Assembly (NCBI GenBank): GCA_018699955.1
Contig: JABISG010000125.1
Location: 1 to 64,000, forward strand
Origin: Planctomycetaceae bacterium
Lineage (GTDB): Bacteria > Planctomycetota > Planctomycetia > Planctomycetales > Planctomycetaceae
DNA length: 64,000 bases
Direction: 5' to 3'
The position numbers were made by a program, and so were the translations under genes. Within the stretch, counting starts at the first letter, position 1, and each line of letters opens with the position of its first letter. The notes beneath the pieces were generated by a model, which was given only the letters and a program-made list of their open reading frames with translations, did not search any database and was not told the origin of the DNA. Positions 53,844 through 61,975 of the stretch are shown in pieces.

Positions 53844-56800
53844 ATGCCAACCGCATCAGCCCGAACCTTCATCGCAATCATATCCATTATCGGTTGCGTG
53901 CAAACAACATTCGCTGCCGACGGTTTACCGCGCGCCATCGATTCGCGATTGAAAATCGAACTGTTCGCCGAGCATCCCGATATTGTCACGCCGACCGGCA
54001 TCGACATCGATCACGCGGGCCGTGTCTGGGCCATCGAAAGCAACACTCATTTCCCACCGGCCGGCTACAAAGGCCACCCCAGCGACCGCATTCTAGTGAT
54101 GCAGGACACCAACGGAGATCACAAAGCCGACAAAATCACCCTCTTCACCGACGGCCTCAATCACACCATGAGCATCGCCGTCAAACCGATATGGCTAAAG
54201 AGTCAAGAGTCGAGAGACAAGAGCCAAAAGAACAAAGCCGCCGGGCCGCGTCCCGGCGGAACCACGCTCGACGTCTTCATCGCCACCCGCCGCGCCATCT
54301 GGCAGTACACCGACACCAACGGTGACCTCAAGGCAGACAAGAAAACACGCATCATTCAACTCGACACCAAAGGCGATTATCCGCACAACGGGTTGGCCGG
54401 GTTCGCGTTCGATGCCATGGGTTGGATATATTTCGGCTTCGGCGAAAATCTGGGGGCCGACTACAAAGTCATCGGCAGCGATGGCCTGACGCTTTCAGGC
54501 GGTGCGGAGGGGGGCAACATCTATCGTTGCCGGCCCGATGGTTCCAAACTGAAACAATGGGCGACTGGTTTCTGGAATCCGCACGCCAGTTGCGTCGATG
54601 CCTTCGGCCGGTTGTTCACCGTCGATAACGACCCCGACAGCCGCCCGCCCTGCCGATTGCTACACATTATTGAAGGCGGCGATTACGGCTTCCGCTTCCG
54701 CAACGGCCGCAAGGGTCTGCATCCCTTCACCGCTTGGAACGGCGAAATCCCCGGCACACTGCCGATGGTCTCCGGCACCGGCGAAGCTCCCTCGGGCATC
54801 GTCGCCTACGAATCCGACGGCTTCCCCAAAGACTACCTCGGCAACCTGCTCGTCGGCAGCTGGGGCGATCATCGCATCGACCGTTTTCAGTTGAAACCAC
54901 GCGGTGCCTCATTCGAATCACTGCCCGAAACCATCATCCAGGGCGGCGAAGATTTCCGCCCGGTTGGCATCGCCGTCGCCCCCGACGGTAGCCTCTTCTG
55001 CACCGACTGGGTCAAACGCGACTACAAACTCCACGGCCACGGGAGAGTGTGGCGGATTTCGATGAAGGACGAACCAAAGCGGGAGGTGATTGATGTGGCG
55101 GCGGTTACATCTCAGACGGCAATTGCAAGCATCGAGAAGATGCTTGATTCAAGTCGCATTGAGGTGCGCCGGTCCGCTGCGACGCGGTTGGCAGATTCCG
55201 CTGAGGGCAGGCGAAGACTACTGTTACGGATTGCTGACCGCAAGAACTCAGTTCGGTCGCGAATTGAATCCTATTGGGCCAACGTCGTCCGAGCATTGAT
55301 GGAACCGCCTCCACGGGATTTACTGACTGCGACAAGTGAAGTCTTTGGAGGATTACCGTCTGAAGGTCGGGCATGCGCAGTCAACACTGCCTCTCTTTGG
55401 CTCGCAGGCGAATACGGACTCTTCACACACTATGACGCCAGAGAGGTCATCCCAAGGCGGGCGTTTGCATCGATTGCGCCATACGATCCGTCAAAGCGTT
55501 CGATAGACCCACCGTTCATGCTGGCGCTTACCGCGTCGGCAAGATTGTCAGAGAAGATCAGCAATCACCCATTTCAGGGCAAGGCTTTTGACAACGAAAT
55601 TCGCGATCCCTTCTATCACTACGCCTTCGTGCTGCATCTGTCGAAAGCGAAGAAGTTGGAGTCGTTCCTCAACTGGTGGACCGCAAACCCGAAAAGTAGT
55701 CCATTGGCAAGAACGATCATCGTGTTGGCAGCGCGTCGGAAGGCCCCATCTAACCGTGAGCTGGTTACGCTATTCCTTGAGTCTCCTTTGCCATTGGTTC
55801 GCCGTGCGGCCGTGCAATGGGTCGCGGAGGAAGACCTCAAAGACCTCCGGCCGCAGGTCGAAGCGATTCTCGACAGCAAGTCGATGACCACCGATTTGTT
55901 TCTCGCGACGCTGGCGGCGCTGGACATGCTGGATGGCAAAGACCCGAAGGATTTTGACAAGACGCCGGCGGGCAAGTATGTGCTGCCGTTGGTGAAGGAT
56001 GAAAAGCGATCACCGGCCGTGCGGGCGCAGGCGCTGCGGTTGGTCGATGAGAACGATCCAGCACTCGATGCCGCGTTGATGCGGAGCTTTCTGGAGAACG
56101 AGAACCGCACATTACAACTTGAAGCGGTGCGGACGCTGCAGCGTTCGACTGCCCCGTTTGTGGGTGAACTGCTCGCCACGGTCGCGGTTGATGAACAGCG
56201 ACCACTCGGAATGCGGGCCGAAGCAATCGCCGGATTGGCCGGCCGTTCGTACTTCCCGCAGCGGAACGCTGCCGTGATCGGTGCGCTCGATCAACTGCGC
56301 AAGGCAAAGGAGCCATTGCTGCGATTGGAAACGCTGCGATCAACCCGCAAGCAGTTAACGAAAACCGCCAAAGGGCGCGGCACGCGTTTGGCACTGTTGC
56401 GCACATTCCGGGCGGCCCAGGCAAACGATGCAAAGACACTTGCCCCGGGCGGTTCGCATCGCGCACTGGCCGAACAACTAGCGTTGGTGTTGGCACAGGC
56501 GGAAATCGACATCCCCGACATTCTGAAACCGCTGCAAGATGCCCGACCGAAAACACCGGTCGACTGGTACACGCTGCTCGAAAAAGGCAAGGGCGATGCG
56601 GCGGCCGGGCGGCGAACGTTTTTCCACTCCCAGAGTGCCGGCTGTTACAACTGTCACACGATCAACGGCCGCGGCGAGCAGGTCGGGCCGGATCTGTCGC
56701 AGATCGGCGGTGCGCTAAACCGCAAGCGATTAGCGGAGTCGATTCTGGAACCGTCGAAGGAAATCGCGCCGCAGTTTGTCAGTTGGACATTTCTGATGGA

Positions 56801-57014
56801 GTCGGGAAAAGTTCACACCGGCATGATCCTGGGCGACACGCGCGACAATCTGCAGCGGATCGGCACCTCAACGGGCGAAGTCATCTCATTGAAAACCAAT
56901 GAGATTGAAGAACGCCACCCGCAACAAAAGTCGCTGATGCCCGACGTTCTACACAAGAACCTGACCGTCACCGAGTTCCTCGACCTGCTGGCGTTTCTCG
57001 AATCGCTGAAATGA
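53844..57014 (+). CDS. PVC-type haem-binding protein: propeller, HEAT-like region, C-terminal cytochrome c
   Basis: The 1056-residue exported protein has a Sec signal (about 1-24). Residues about 30-410 form a six-bladed propeller like the sorbosone/glucose dehydrogenases (TPTGIDIDHAGRVWAIE, DRILVMQDTNGDHKADK, GGNIYRCRPDG, SGTGEAPSGIVAYES). A helical repeat region of HEAT type fills about 420-890. The C-terminal cytochrome c domain has CYNCH at 934-938. This matches the PVC-type heme-binding CxxCH family. ATG 53844 has AGGAA eight bases upstream. Two oddities: residues about 112-135 hold an in-frame basic insert (KSQESRDKSQKNKAAG), and codon use changes between about 55070 and 55850. The substrate is unknown; a sugar or alcohol oxidation is possible. 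Confidence 0.92.
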   Translation: MPTASARTFIAIISIIGCVQTTFAADGLPRAIDSRLKIELFAEHPDIVTPTGIDIDHAGRVWAIESNTHFPPAGYKGHPSDRILVMQDTNGDHKADKITLFTDGLNHTMSIAVKPIWLKSQESRDKSQKNKAAGPRPGGTTLDVFIATRRAIWQYTDTNGDLKADKKTRIIQLDTKGDYPHNGLAGFAFDAMGWIYFGFGENLGADYKVIGSDGLTLSGGAEGGNIYRCRPDGSKLKQWATGFWNPHASCVDAFGRLFTVDNDPDSRPPCRLLHIIEGGDYGFRFRNGRKGLHPFTAWNGEIPGTLPMVSGTGEAPSGIVAYESDGFPKDYLGNLLVGSWGDHRIDRFQLKPRGASFESLPETIIQGGEDFRPVGIAVAPDGSLFCTDWVKRDYKLHGHGRVWRISMKDEPKREVIDVAAVTSQTAIASIEKMLDSSRIEVRRSAATRLADSAEGRRRLLLRIADRKNSVRSRIESYWANVVRALMEPPPRDLLTATSEVFGGLPSEGRACAVNTASLWLAGEYGLFTHYDAREVIPRRAFASIAPYDPSKRSIDPPFMLALTASARLSEKISNHPFQGKAFDNEIRDPFYHYAFVLHLSKAKKLESFLNWWTANPKSSPLARTIIVLAARRKAPSNRELVTLFLESPLPLVRRAAVQWVAEEDLKDLRPQVEAILDSKSMTTDLFLATLAALDMLDGKDPKDFDKTPAGKYVLPLVKDEKRSPAVRAQALRLVDENDPALDAALMRSFLENENRTLQLEAVRTLQRSTAPFVGELLATVAVDEQRPLGMRAEAIAGLAGRSYFPQRNAAVIGALDQLRKAKEPLLRLETLRSTRKQLTKTAKGRGTRLALLRTFRAAQANDAKTLAPGGSHRALAEQLALVLAQAEIDIPDILKPLQDARPKTPVDWYTLLEKGKGDAAAGRRTFFHSQSAGCYNCHTINGRGEQVGPDLSQIGGALNRKRLAESILEPSKEIAPQFVSWTFLMESGKVHTGMILGDTRDNLQRIGTSTGEVISLKTNEIEERHPQQKSLMPDVLHKNLTVTEFLDLLAFLESLK

Positions 57015-57160
57015 GCCGATCGTCTTAATCGATTCGACCGGTCCAGTCGGCCGTTTTGATTCCGCGTTGCGTTTTCTCAACATGTGGCTATTCGACACCG
57101 CGCCGAATGCGACCTACTCTTTTCCATCGAGAGGTTTCAATCCCCAACCCGCGTGAGACC

Positions 57161-57622
57161 ATGTTCGGATTCCTGGTTCGCAAAAAACATGACGAAGTGC
57201 GAACGCTGTTCGCCGGCTACGTCAACCGCAACTCTGTGCCGCAAATCGGTGACAGCCAGCGGAAGGCGAAGCGGGGTGCGTTCTGTGAAGTGGTGTGGCT
57301 GATTCCCCTGGATTCCGAGTCGCACGAACCGCAGTTTCCCTCGGCCGTTCCGATTCTCACCAAAGACATTTGCAAGGAAGGGTTGTCGGTGCTGCACACG
57401 CAGCCCTTGGCCGACGAACTGGTGATGATTGCCATGGAAGGAGACGTTTCCACAAAGTTCGTCGTCTGTCGCCGCGAACATTGTACGCCGATGGGTTACG
57501 GCTTTTACCAGATTGGCCTGCAGCCCCAGCAACTCATCGACCTCTCACCGACCGAGGAACACGAGTTTCTCCGCCGACGTCGCCTGTTTGAATCGAACCT
57601 TTCGGCGGCAGAGACTGTTTGA
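57161..57622 (+). CDS. Hypothetical protein, cytoplasmic
   Basis: The 153-residue protein starts at ATG 57161 (MFGFLVRKKHDEV). It has no signal peptide or membrane segment. The body alternates strands and loops (FCEVVWLIPLD, LADELVMIAMEGDVSTKFVVCRRE) and ends with a charged helix (LSPTEEHEFLRRRRLFE). A beta-barrel of PilZ type is possible by the look of the strands but the PilZ RxxxR motif is not present in clear form. The start at 57056 in the same frame would add 35 unlikely residues. It follows the haem protein by 146 bases. Confidence 0.7.
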   Translation: MFGFLVRKKHDEVRTLFAGYVNRNSVPQIGDSQRKAKRGAFCEVVWLIPLDSESHEPQFPSAVPILTKDICKEGLSVLHTQPLADELVMIAMEGDVSTKFVVCRREHCTPMGYGFYQIGLQPQQLIDLSPTEEHEFLRRRRLFESNLSAAETV

Positions 57623-57651
57623 GCCGCGAAGTCCAGGAACGTCGCAACATG

Positions 57652-57785
57652 GTCATTCCCGCGCAGGCGGGAATCCAGCGAGCCGACAAGTAACGCACAA
57701 CTCCCAGCGACATACCCACGTCACCCCAACACGCGCAGCATGCTTTCCCGCGCACCGACTGGATTCCCGGCTGCGCGGGAATGAC
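57652..57785. repeat. Pair of 27-bp inverted repeats (MITE- or REP-like element)
   Basis: 57652-57678 and 57759-57785 are inverted copies with one mismatch. Each contains CATTCCCGCGCAG and GGGAATCCAG, the widely seen bacterial palindromic repeat that itself folds. They flank an 80-base core with no coding content. The element lies between two converging genes, 29 bases after one stop. Confidence 0.8.
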
Positions 57786-57795
57786 GTTGTGGACT

Positions 57796-59037
57796 CTACA
57801 ATTGCGACAGTTCGACCAGCAACCGATCGACTTCTTCGGCCGTGTTGTAATGCAGCAAGCCGACTCTCAGCGTGCCTTCCGGTTCCAGTCCTAACGCTTC
57901 GGTGAACGGCAGCGCGTAATGGTTACCCGGCCAAACGAAGATGCCCCGCTCGGCGAGCCGTTCGGCAATCTGTCCTGGCGTTCGGCTTCGGTGTGTGAAC
58001 GAGACGGTCGGCACGCGATCGTTTAGCTGCGTCAGATTCGTGATACCGTGGACACAAACATCAGGCAACTCGGCTAACCCTGCCAACAGTCGGCGACAGA
58101 GTTCCCGTTCATGTTCGCCGATAGCAGCAAACGCAGTTTGTAATGCTTCTCGCCGACAATCCGCGGGGTTGATTGTTCGTCCGAGATCGGACAGATAGTC
58201 AATCGCCGCCAGAACGCCGGCGATTCCTTCGTGATTCTGAGTGCCGGTCATCCATTTGCCGGGCAGTTCATTCGTCGAGGGTCGTAGTTTGTACGCAGTC
58301 AGCGATTCCAGCAATTCGCGACGCCCCCACAGCAAACCGACGTGCGGTCCGAAAAACTTGTACGCGGAGCAGGCGAGAAGATCGCAGCCGAGTTCGGCCA
58401 CGTCGATCAATCCGTGTGGGGCATAGTGGACGGCGTCGACGAAGACCAACGCCCCCACGCCGTGCGCCTTCTTGACGATGTCGGCAATCGGGTTGATCGT
58501 TCCGGCGGCATTCGATGCATACCCGACGGCAACAAGCCGGGTGCGATCGGTCAGTTTCTCTTCGAAGTCTTCGAGATCCAGCGTGCAGTCGGTGTGATCG
58601 AACTCGACGTGCTTGACAGTGACACCGGCATCCCGCGCGGCCAGAACCCAGGGCGTGACGTTGGCATCGTGGTCGAGTCGGGTGACGAGAATTTCATCGC
58701 CCGGCTGCCACGTTCTTGCCAGCGCGCGGCTGAGGCCGAGCGTAATCGTAGTCATGTTGGCGCCGAACGACACTTCGTCCGGATCGGACGCCCCCATGAA
58801 ATCAGCGGCCGCACGGTGGGCTTCGTCGAGAATCGCGTCGCTCTCACGACTGGTGGCAAATGGTCCACCGTGATTGGCGTTCGTTTCCAACAGGCAGCAG
58901 CTGACTGCATCGGCAACCGATTGGGGAACCTGGCTGCCGGCCGGCCCATCGAGAAAGATGACCGGCTTACCGTTGTGGGTTCGGCTCAACGCCGGAAATT
59001 GCCGACGGACGGATTCCGGGTCAAAAGGATCAGCCAT
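57796..59037 (-). CDS. Class V aminotransferase-fold PLP enzyme (cysteine-desulfurase-like)
   Basis: The 413-residue protein is a fold-type I PLP enzyme of the cysteine-desulfurase-like branch. PLP lysine is in SAYKFFGPHVG; the upstream Asp/His pattern FVDAVHYAPHG holds the pyridine-N contact; NANHGGPF lies near the N-terminus. In true cysteine desulfurases a catalytic Cys lies in a loop near the C-terminus (GHHC-type). Here the loop reads PGNHYALPF with Tyr in that place, so Cys persulfide chemistry is doubtful. It resembles the VC1184-type subfamily (TIGR01976) of unassigned substrate. ATG 59037 is chosen over ATG 59085, which lies inside a palindromic repeat. It is cytoplasmic. Confidence 0.87.
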   Translation of the reverse strand: MADPFDPESVRRQFPALSRTHNGKPVIFLDGPAGSQVPQSVADAVSCCLLETNANHGGPFATSRESDAILDEAHRAAADFMGASDPDEVSFGANMTTITLGLSRALARTWQPGDEILVTRLDHDANVTPWVLAARDAGVTVKHVEFDHTDCTLDLEDFEEKLTDRTRLVAVGYASNAAGTINPIADIVKKAHGVGALVFVDAVHYAPHGLIDVAELGCDLLACSAYKFFGPHVGLLWGRRELLESLTAYKLRPSTNELPGKWMTGTQNHEGIAGVLAAIDYLSDLGRTINPADCRREALQTAFAAIGEHERELCRRLLAGLAELPDVCVHGITNLTQLNDRVPTVSFTHRSRTPGQIAERLAERGIFVWPGNHYALPFTEALGLEPEGTLRVGLLHYNTAEEVDRLLVELSQL

Positions 59038-59059
59038 GACGTGTCCGACATTGATGTGT

Positions 59060-59113
59060 GCCACTGGCGTATCGCCAGTGTTCATCGCGATGCACTGGCG
59101 ACACGCCAGTGGC
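59060..59113. repeat. Nested palindrome of three elements (REP/BIME-like)
   Basis: Two palindromes, CACTGGCG-TAT-CGCCAGTG (59062-59080) and CACTGGCG-ACA-CGCCAGTG (59093-59111), flank a third, CATCGCGATG (59083-59092). The whole is also an inverted repeat, 59060-59080 against 59093-59113, with few mismatches. It lies between rplU and the PLP enzyme. Confidence 0.85.
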
Positions 59114-59145
59114 GCTCAAGCCGTCAAACCGGATTTGACCGTGGA

Positions 59146-59595
59146 CTATTCGCCGGCTTCCGGCGGTGTGGCCTCGGTTTCCGATTCGGCAGTTGCCTCA
59201 GCGGCTGGAGCTTCCGGCTCGGGGGCAGGTGCTGCTTCCGGTTCCGGGGCCGGCGGTGGTTCGACAATTTCCAGACCTGGAACGTTGATGGTGGTCACTC
59301 GCACTGCGGTATGCTTTTGGCGGTGACCGGTATGACGCCGCGAGTTTTTTCGCCGGCGAATCTTCTGGACTTCCAACTTCGGGCCCTTTTCCTCGGCGAT
59401 GACCACCTCGGCCTCGACCGAGGCGCCGTCGATGACGGGCTGCCCGATCGCACTTGCTCCGCCACCATTGGCCAGAAGCACGCGGTCGAACGTCAACGTA
59501 TCGCCCTTTTTCGCATCGGCCCGGTAATCGACCGTAACCGTTTCGCCGGGGGTGACACGGTATTGGCGGCTGCCATCTTCAATCACTGCAAACAT
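59146..59595 (-). CDS. rplU: Ribosomal protein bL21 with acidic C-terminal tail
   Basis: The first 103 residues are a complete bL21: MFAVIEDGSRQYRVTPGE at the start, then GDTLTFDRVLL and the basic RRRKNSRRHTGHRQKHT that binds 23S rRNA. Residues about 108-149 are an added Pro/Glu/Ala-rich tail (PAPEPEAAPAPEPEAP) that is not part of the usual fold and should be disordered. The start ATG 59595 is conserved. It follows rng by 108 bases on the same strand, a common pairing. The usual next gene, rpmA (bL27), is absent here: a nested palindrome and a PLP enzyme gene follow instead. Confidence 0.96.
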   Translation of the reverse strand: MFAVIEDGSRQYRVTPGETVTVDYRADAKKGDTLTFDRVLLANGGGASAIGQPVIDGASVEAEVVIAEEKGPKLEVQKIRRRKNSRRHTGHRQKHTAVRVTTINVPGLEIVEPPPAPEPEAAPAPEPEAPAAEATAESETEATPPEAGE

Positions 59596-59703
59596 GGTTT
59601 CTCTTCGTGTGCTGGAAATCGGTTGGTCGTCTGTGGGGATACGTTCCGCGAACGTCGAACAATGCGGTCGGCAGCCTGTTTCAGAATCGTTGAGTCTAGC
59701 CAG

Positions 59704-61284
59704 TTATGACTTGGATTTCGAGTGTTCAGCCGAGGAAATCCTGACATCGTTGCCTAACTCGTCGAGGCATCGCATTTTCAGGTGATCAGGGGAAACGTCT
59801 GACAGCGGAGTGACGAGAATGGAAACGCTGCGTTCTTCCTCAATCTTCGCGATCTCGCGACGCTTACGGTTGTTCAGGTGGTTGGCGACTCGCTCGTGGA
59901 TTTCGAGCAGAATACGCGAAACGCCCTCGTTTGAAGCAATTGTCAACAGCGAACGCATCACCTCGATGGCCATGCTCTCGCCCGTCTTCACCTGCCCGGT
60001 CCCGGTGCAGCTGGGACAATCTTCGTAGGTGCTTCGCCTCAATGAAGGCCGAATTCGCTGCCGGGTCATCTCGATGAGACCGAATGGACTGATCCGCAGC
60101 ACCTTGGTGCGGGCGCGGTCGCGGCGGACGGCCTCGCGCATTGTCCGTTCGACGCCACGCCGATGCCGGTCTTCGCGCATATCGATGAAGTCGTTAACGA
60201 TCACGCCGCCAAGATCGCGGAGCCGAATTTGCCGACTGATTTCCGCGGCGGCTTTCATGTTGACCTGATAAGCGGTTTCCTCGGCGTTATCGTCAACGCG
60301 AAAGTTGCCGCTGTTGACGTCGATGGCAACCAAAGCCTCTGTCTGGTCGATGACGATCGACCCTCCCCCTTTCAAGGGAACCTGCCGCTGCTGAATGCGG
60401 GCGATTTCGGCTTCGATGTCGTATCGATGGAAAATCGATGCGCGACCTTCGTAGAGTTTGACGCGATTGACATGCCTGGGCAGGACGACTCGCATGAATT
60501 CGCGGGCGCGTTCATACGCTTCGGGTTCGTCAATCCAGACCGCATCGATGTCGCTGGTGAAGATGTCGCGAATCGTGCGGATGATCATGTCGCTATCCTG
60601 GTAGATATCGACCGGCGCCGGCATCTTCTTGATTCGCCGCACAATGACCCGCCACAACCGCAACAGATAGTTCATGTCGCGTTGCAGATCTTTCTTGGTG
60701 CGATCGATTCCTGCCGTACGAATGATGAAGCCAAGGCCGGGCGGTGGTTCCAGTTCCATCAAGCTGCTGCGGAGCTTGCGACGGACCTGATCGTCTTCGA
60801 TTTTGCGACTCACACCAACCCGCTGCAGTCCCGGCATCAGCACCAGATACCGACCGGGGATACTGATGTAGGTGGAAAGCGTCGGTCCCTTCGTTCCGAT
60901 TCCTTCCTTAATGACCTGCACCAGCACCTCGCTACCGCGTTTCAGGATTTCCTGAATGGGCGGTTTGCTGCGAGCATTTCGCTCGTTGTGCCGTCGCGGC
61001 TTGCCTTTCGGCTTCTCGGTTTCGTCACTCTTGGTTTCGAGGTGCTTGTAGTATTGATACTCGATATCGCTGACGTGGAGGAAGCCATTGCGGCCGACGC
61101 CAAAATCGACGAACGCCGCCTGAATGCTCGGTTCGATGTTGACTACGCGGCCTTTGTAAATGTTGCCGACATAGTTTTCGAGGCTGCTTCGCTCAACGTA
61201 AAGTTCCTCCAACACGCCGTCTTCGACAATCGCAATGCGACTCTCTTCCGGCTGGAGAACGTTGATCATCATTTCTGTTTTCAT
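59704..61284 (-). CDS. rng: Ribonuclease E/G family endoribonuclease
   Basis: The 526-residue protein is an RNase G-type enzyme that processes rRNA and mRNA. After a short lead it has an S1 RNA-binding domain (about 35-150) with the GNIYKGRVVNIEPSIQAAF pattern, interrupted by a basic insert near 85-110 (KPKGKPRRHNERNARSKPP). The catalytic core has EALVAIDVNSGNF and GGVIVNDFIDM, which supply the metal-binding Asp, then CPSCTGTG, the zinc-link motif that holds the dimer. The C-terminal part ends normally; there is no RNase E scaffold region. ATG 61284 has AAGGG upstream. Gene order rng-rplU is common in bacteria. Confidence 0.95.
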   Translation of the reverse strand: MKTEMMINVLQPEESRIAIVEDGVLEELYVERSSLENYVGNIYKGRVVNIEPSIQAAFVDFGVGRNGFLHVSDIEYQYYKHLETKSDETEKPKGKPRRHNERNARSKPPIQEILKRGSEVLVQVIKEGIGTKGPTLSTYISIPGRYLVLMPGLQRVGVSRKIEDDQVRRKLRSSLMELEPPPGLGFIIRTAGIDRTKKDLQRDMNYLLRLWRVIVRRIKKMPAPVDIYQDSDMIIRTIRDIFTSDIDAVWIDEPEAYERAREFMRVVLPRHVNRVKLYEGRASIFHRYDIEAEIARIQQRQVPLKGGGSIVIDQTEALVAIDVNSGNFRVDDNAEETAYQVNMKAAAEISRQIRLRDLGGVIVNDFIDMREDRHRRGVERTMREAVRRDRARTKVLRISPFGLIEMTRQRIRPSLRRSTYEDCPSCTGTGQVKTGESMAIEVMRSLLTIASNEGVSRILLEIHERVANHLNNRKRREIAKIEEERSVSILVTPLSDVSPDHLKMRCLDELGNDVRISSAEHSKSKS

Positions 61285-61913
61285 GAATGCCCTTTCGTCT
61301 GGAGTGACGAACGGGGCGCAGCTCGGCTTCCTGCTTTCTCTCGATGGTTCCTAGCGCGGTCGTTCGACCGGAGCAAGACTCAGTGGTCGTTGCTCCATTC
61401 AGAATTCTCACACTGTTGTTGCCGCTGAATTTGCACCTTGATGCAAATGCCGCAACTCGAACCGTTTGCGAATGAAAGAGAATTTCGAGCAAATTCGTTT
61501 CTTTGACTGCGCTGGCGCAACCAGCAACGACGCGTCGGGAAATTCCCGAGCCGTGTCGGCATTGCAATGAATGCGGCTCACCAACGGCGCGAAGCACCGC
61601 TGGGAAAACACCATCAGCGCAATCTGCCTGATGCGCAATACCACCGCCGCCGTTTGGACAACAGCGGTTTGGATTAGCGAAATCCCGATCATCCACGATC
61701 AGAGACCGCCCCTCGTTCAAGAAACGAATATGCACCCTGTTCAACCTAAGAATGTTTCCAACGGCCCCGGCGTCAAACACTCGGGGACCATACTGTCGTG
61801 TTTTCCTGTTTGGTCCAAAGACCGTATTGGATCCGTCGTCATGGCAGCGGTCTGAATGATGATCAGCGACAATTCGCTGACACATTCGGACTCGCCCAAC
61901 TGTTCGAGAGTCG
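61285..61913. other. Intergenic stretch, no gene seen
   Basis: These 629 bases carry only shadow-like short frames on both strands. The left end should hold the rng promoter. Third-position composition is unlike the coding neighbours. Confidence 0.45.
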
Positions 61914-61950
61914 AGAGTCAGTAGCCGGCGGAATTCCGGCTGTTGACTCT
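61914..61950 (-). terminator. Hairpin downstream of ptsI, possible terminator
   Basis: AGAGTCA (61914-61920) pairs with TGACTCT (61944-61950), and AGCCGG (61923-61928) with CCGGCT (61936-61941), with a GT/GT mismatch between them. It lies 26 bases past the ptsI stop. No T run follows, so an intrinsic stop is uncertain. Confidence 0.5.
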
Positions 61951-61975
61951 GGCCCCTCGATTCAACAGGAACCAA

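Noticed and set aside
53844..57014. Frameshift in the PVC-type haem protein because of the composition change
   Set aside because: The frame is open from signal peptide to the C-terminal CYNCH domain, so the change is compositional only.
57652..57785. CRISPR array
   Set aside because: There are only two copies, in inverted rather than direct orientation.
61285..61975. Gene between rng and ptsI (several frames of 60-260 codons)
   Set aside because: All frames overlap each other, lack ribosome sites and show no protein-like pattern; the longest on the minus strand runs into rng out of frame.
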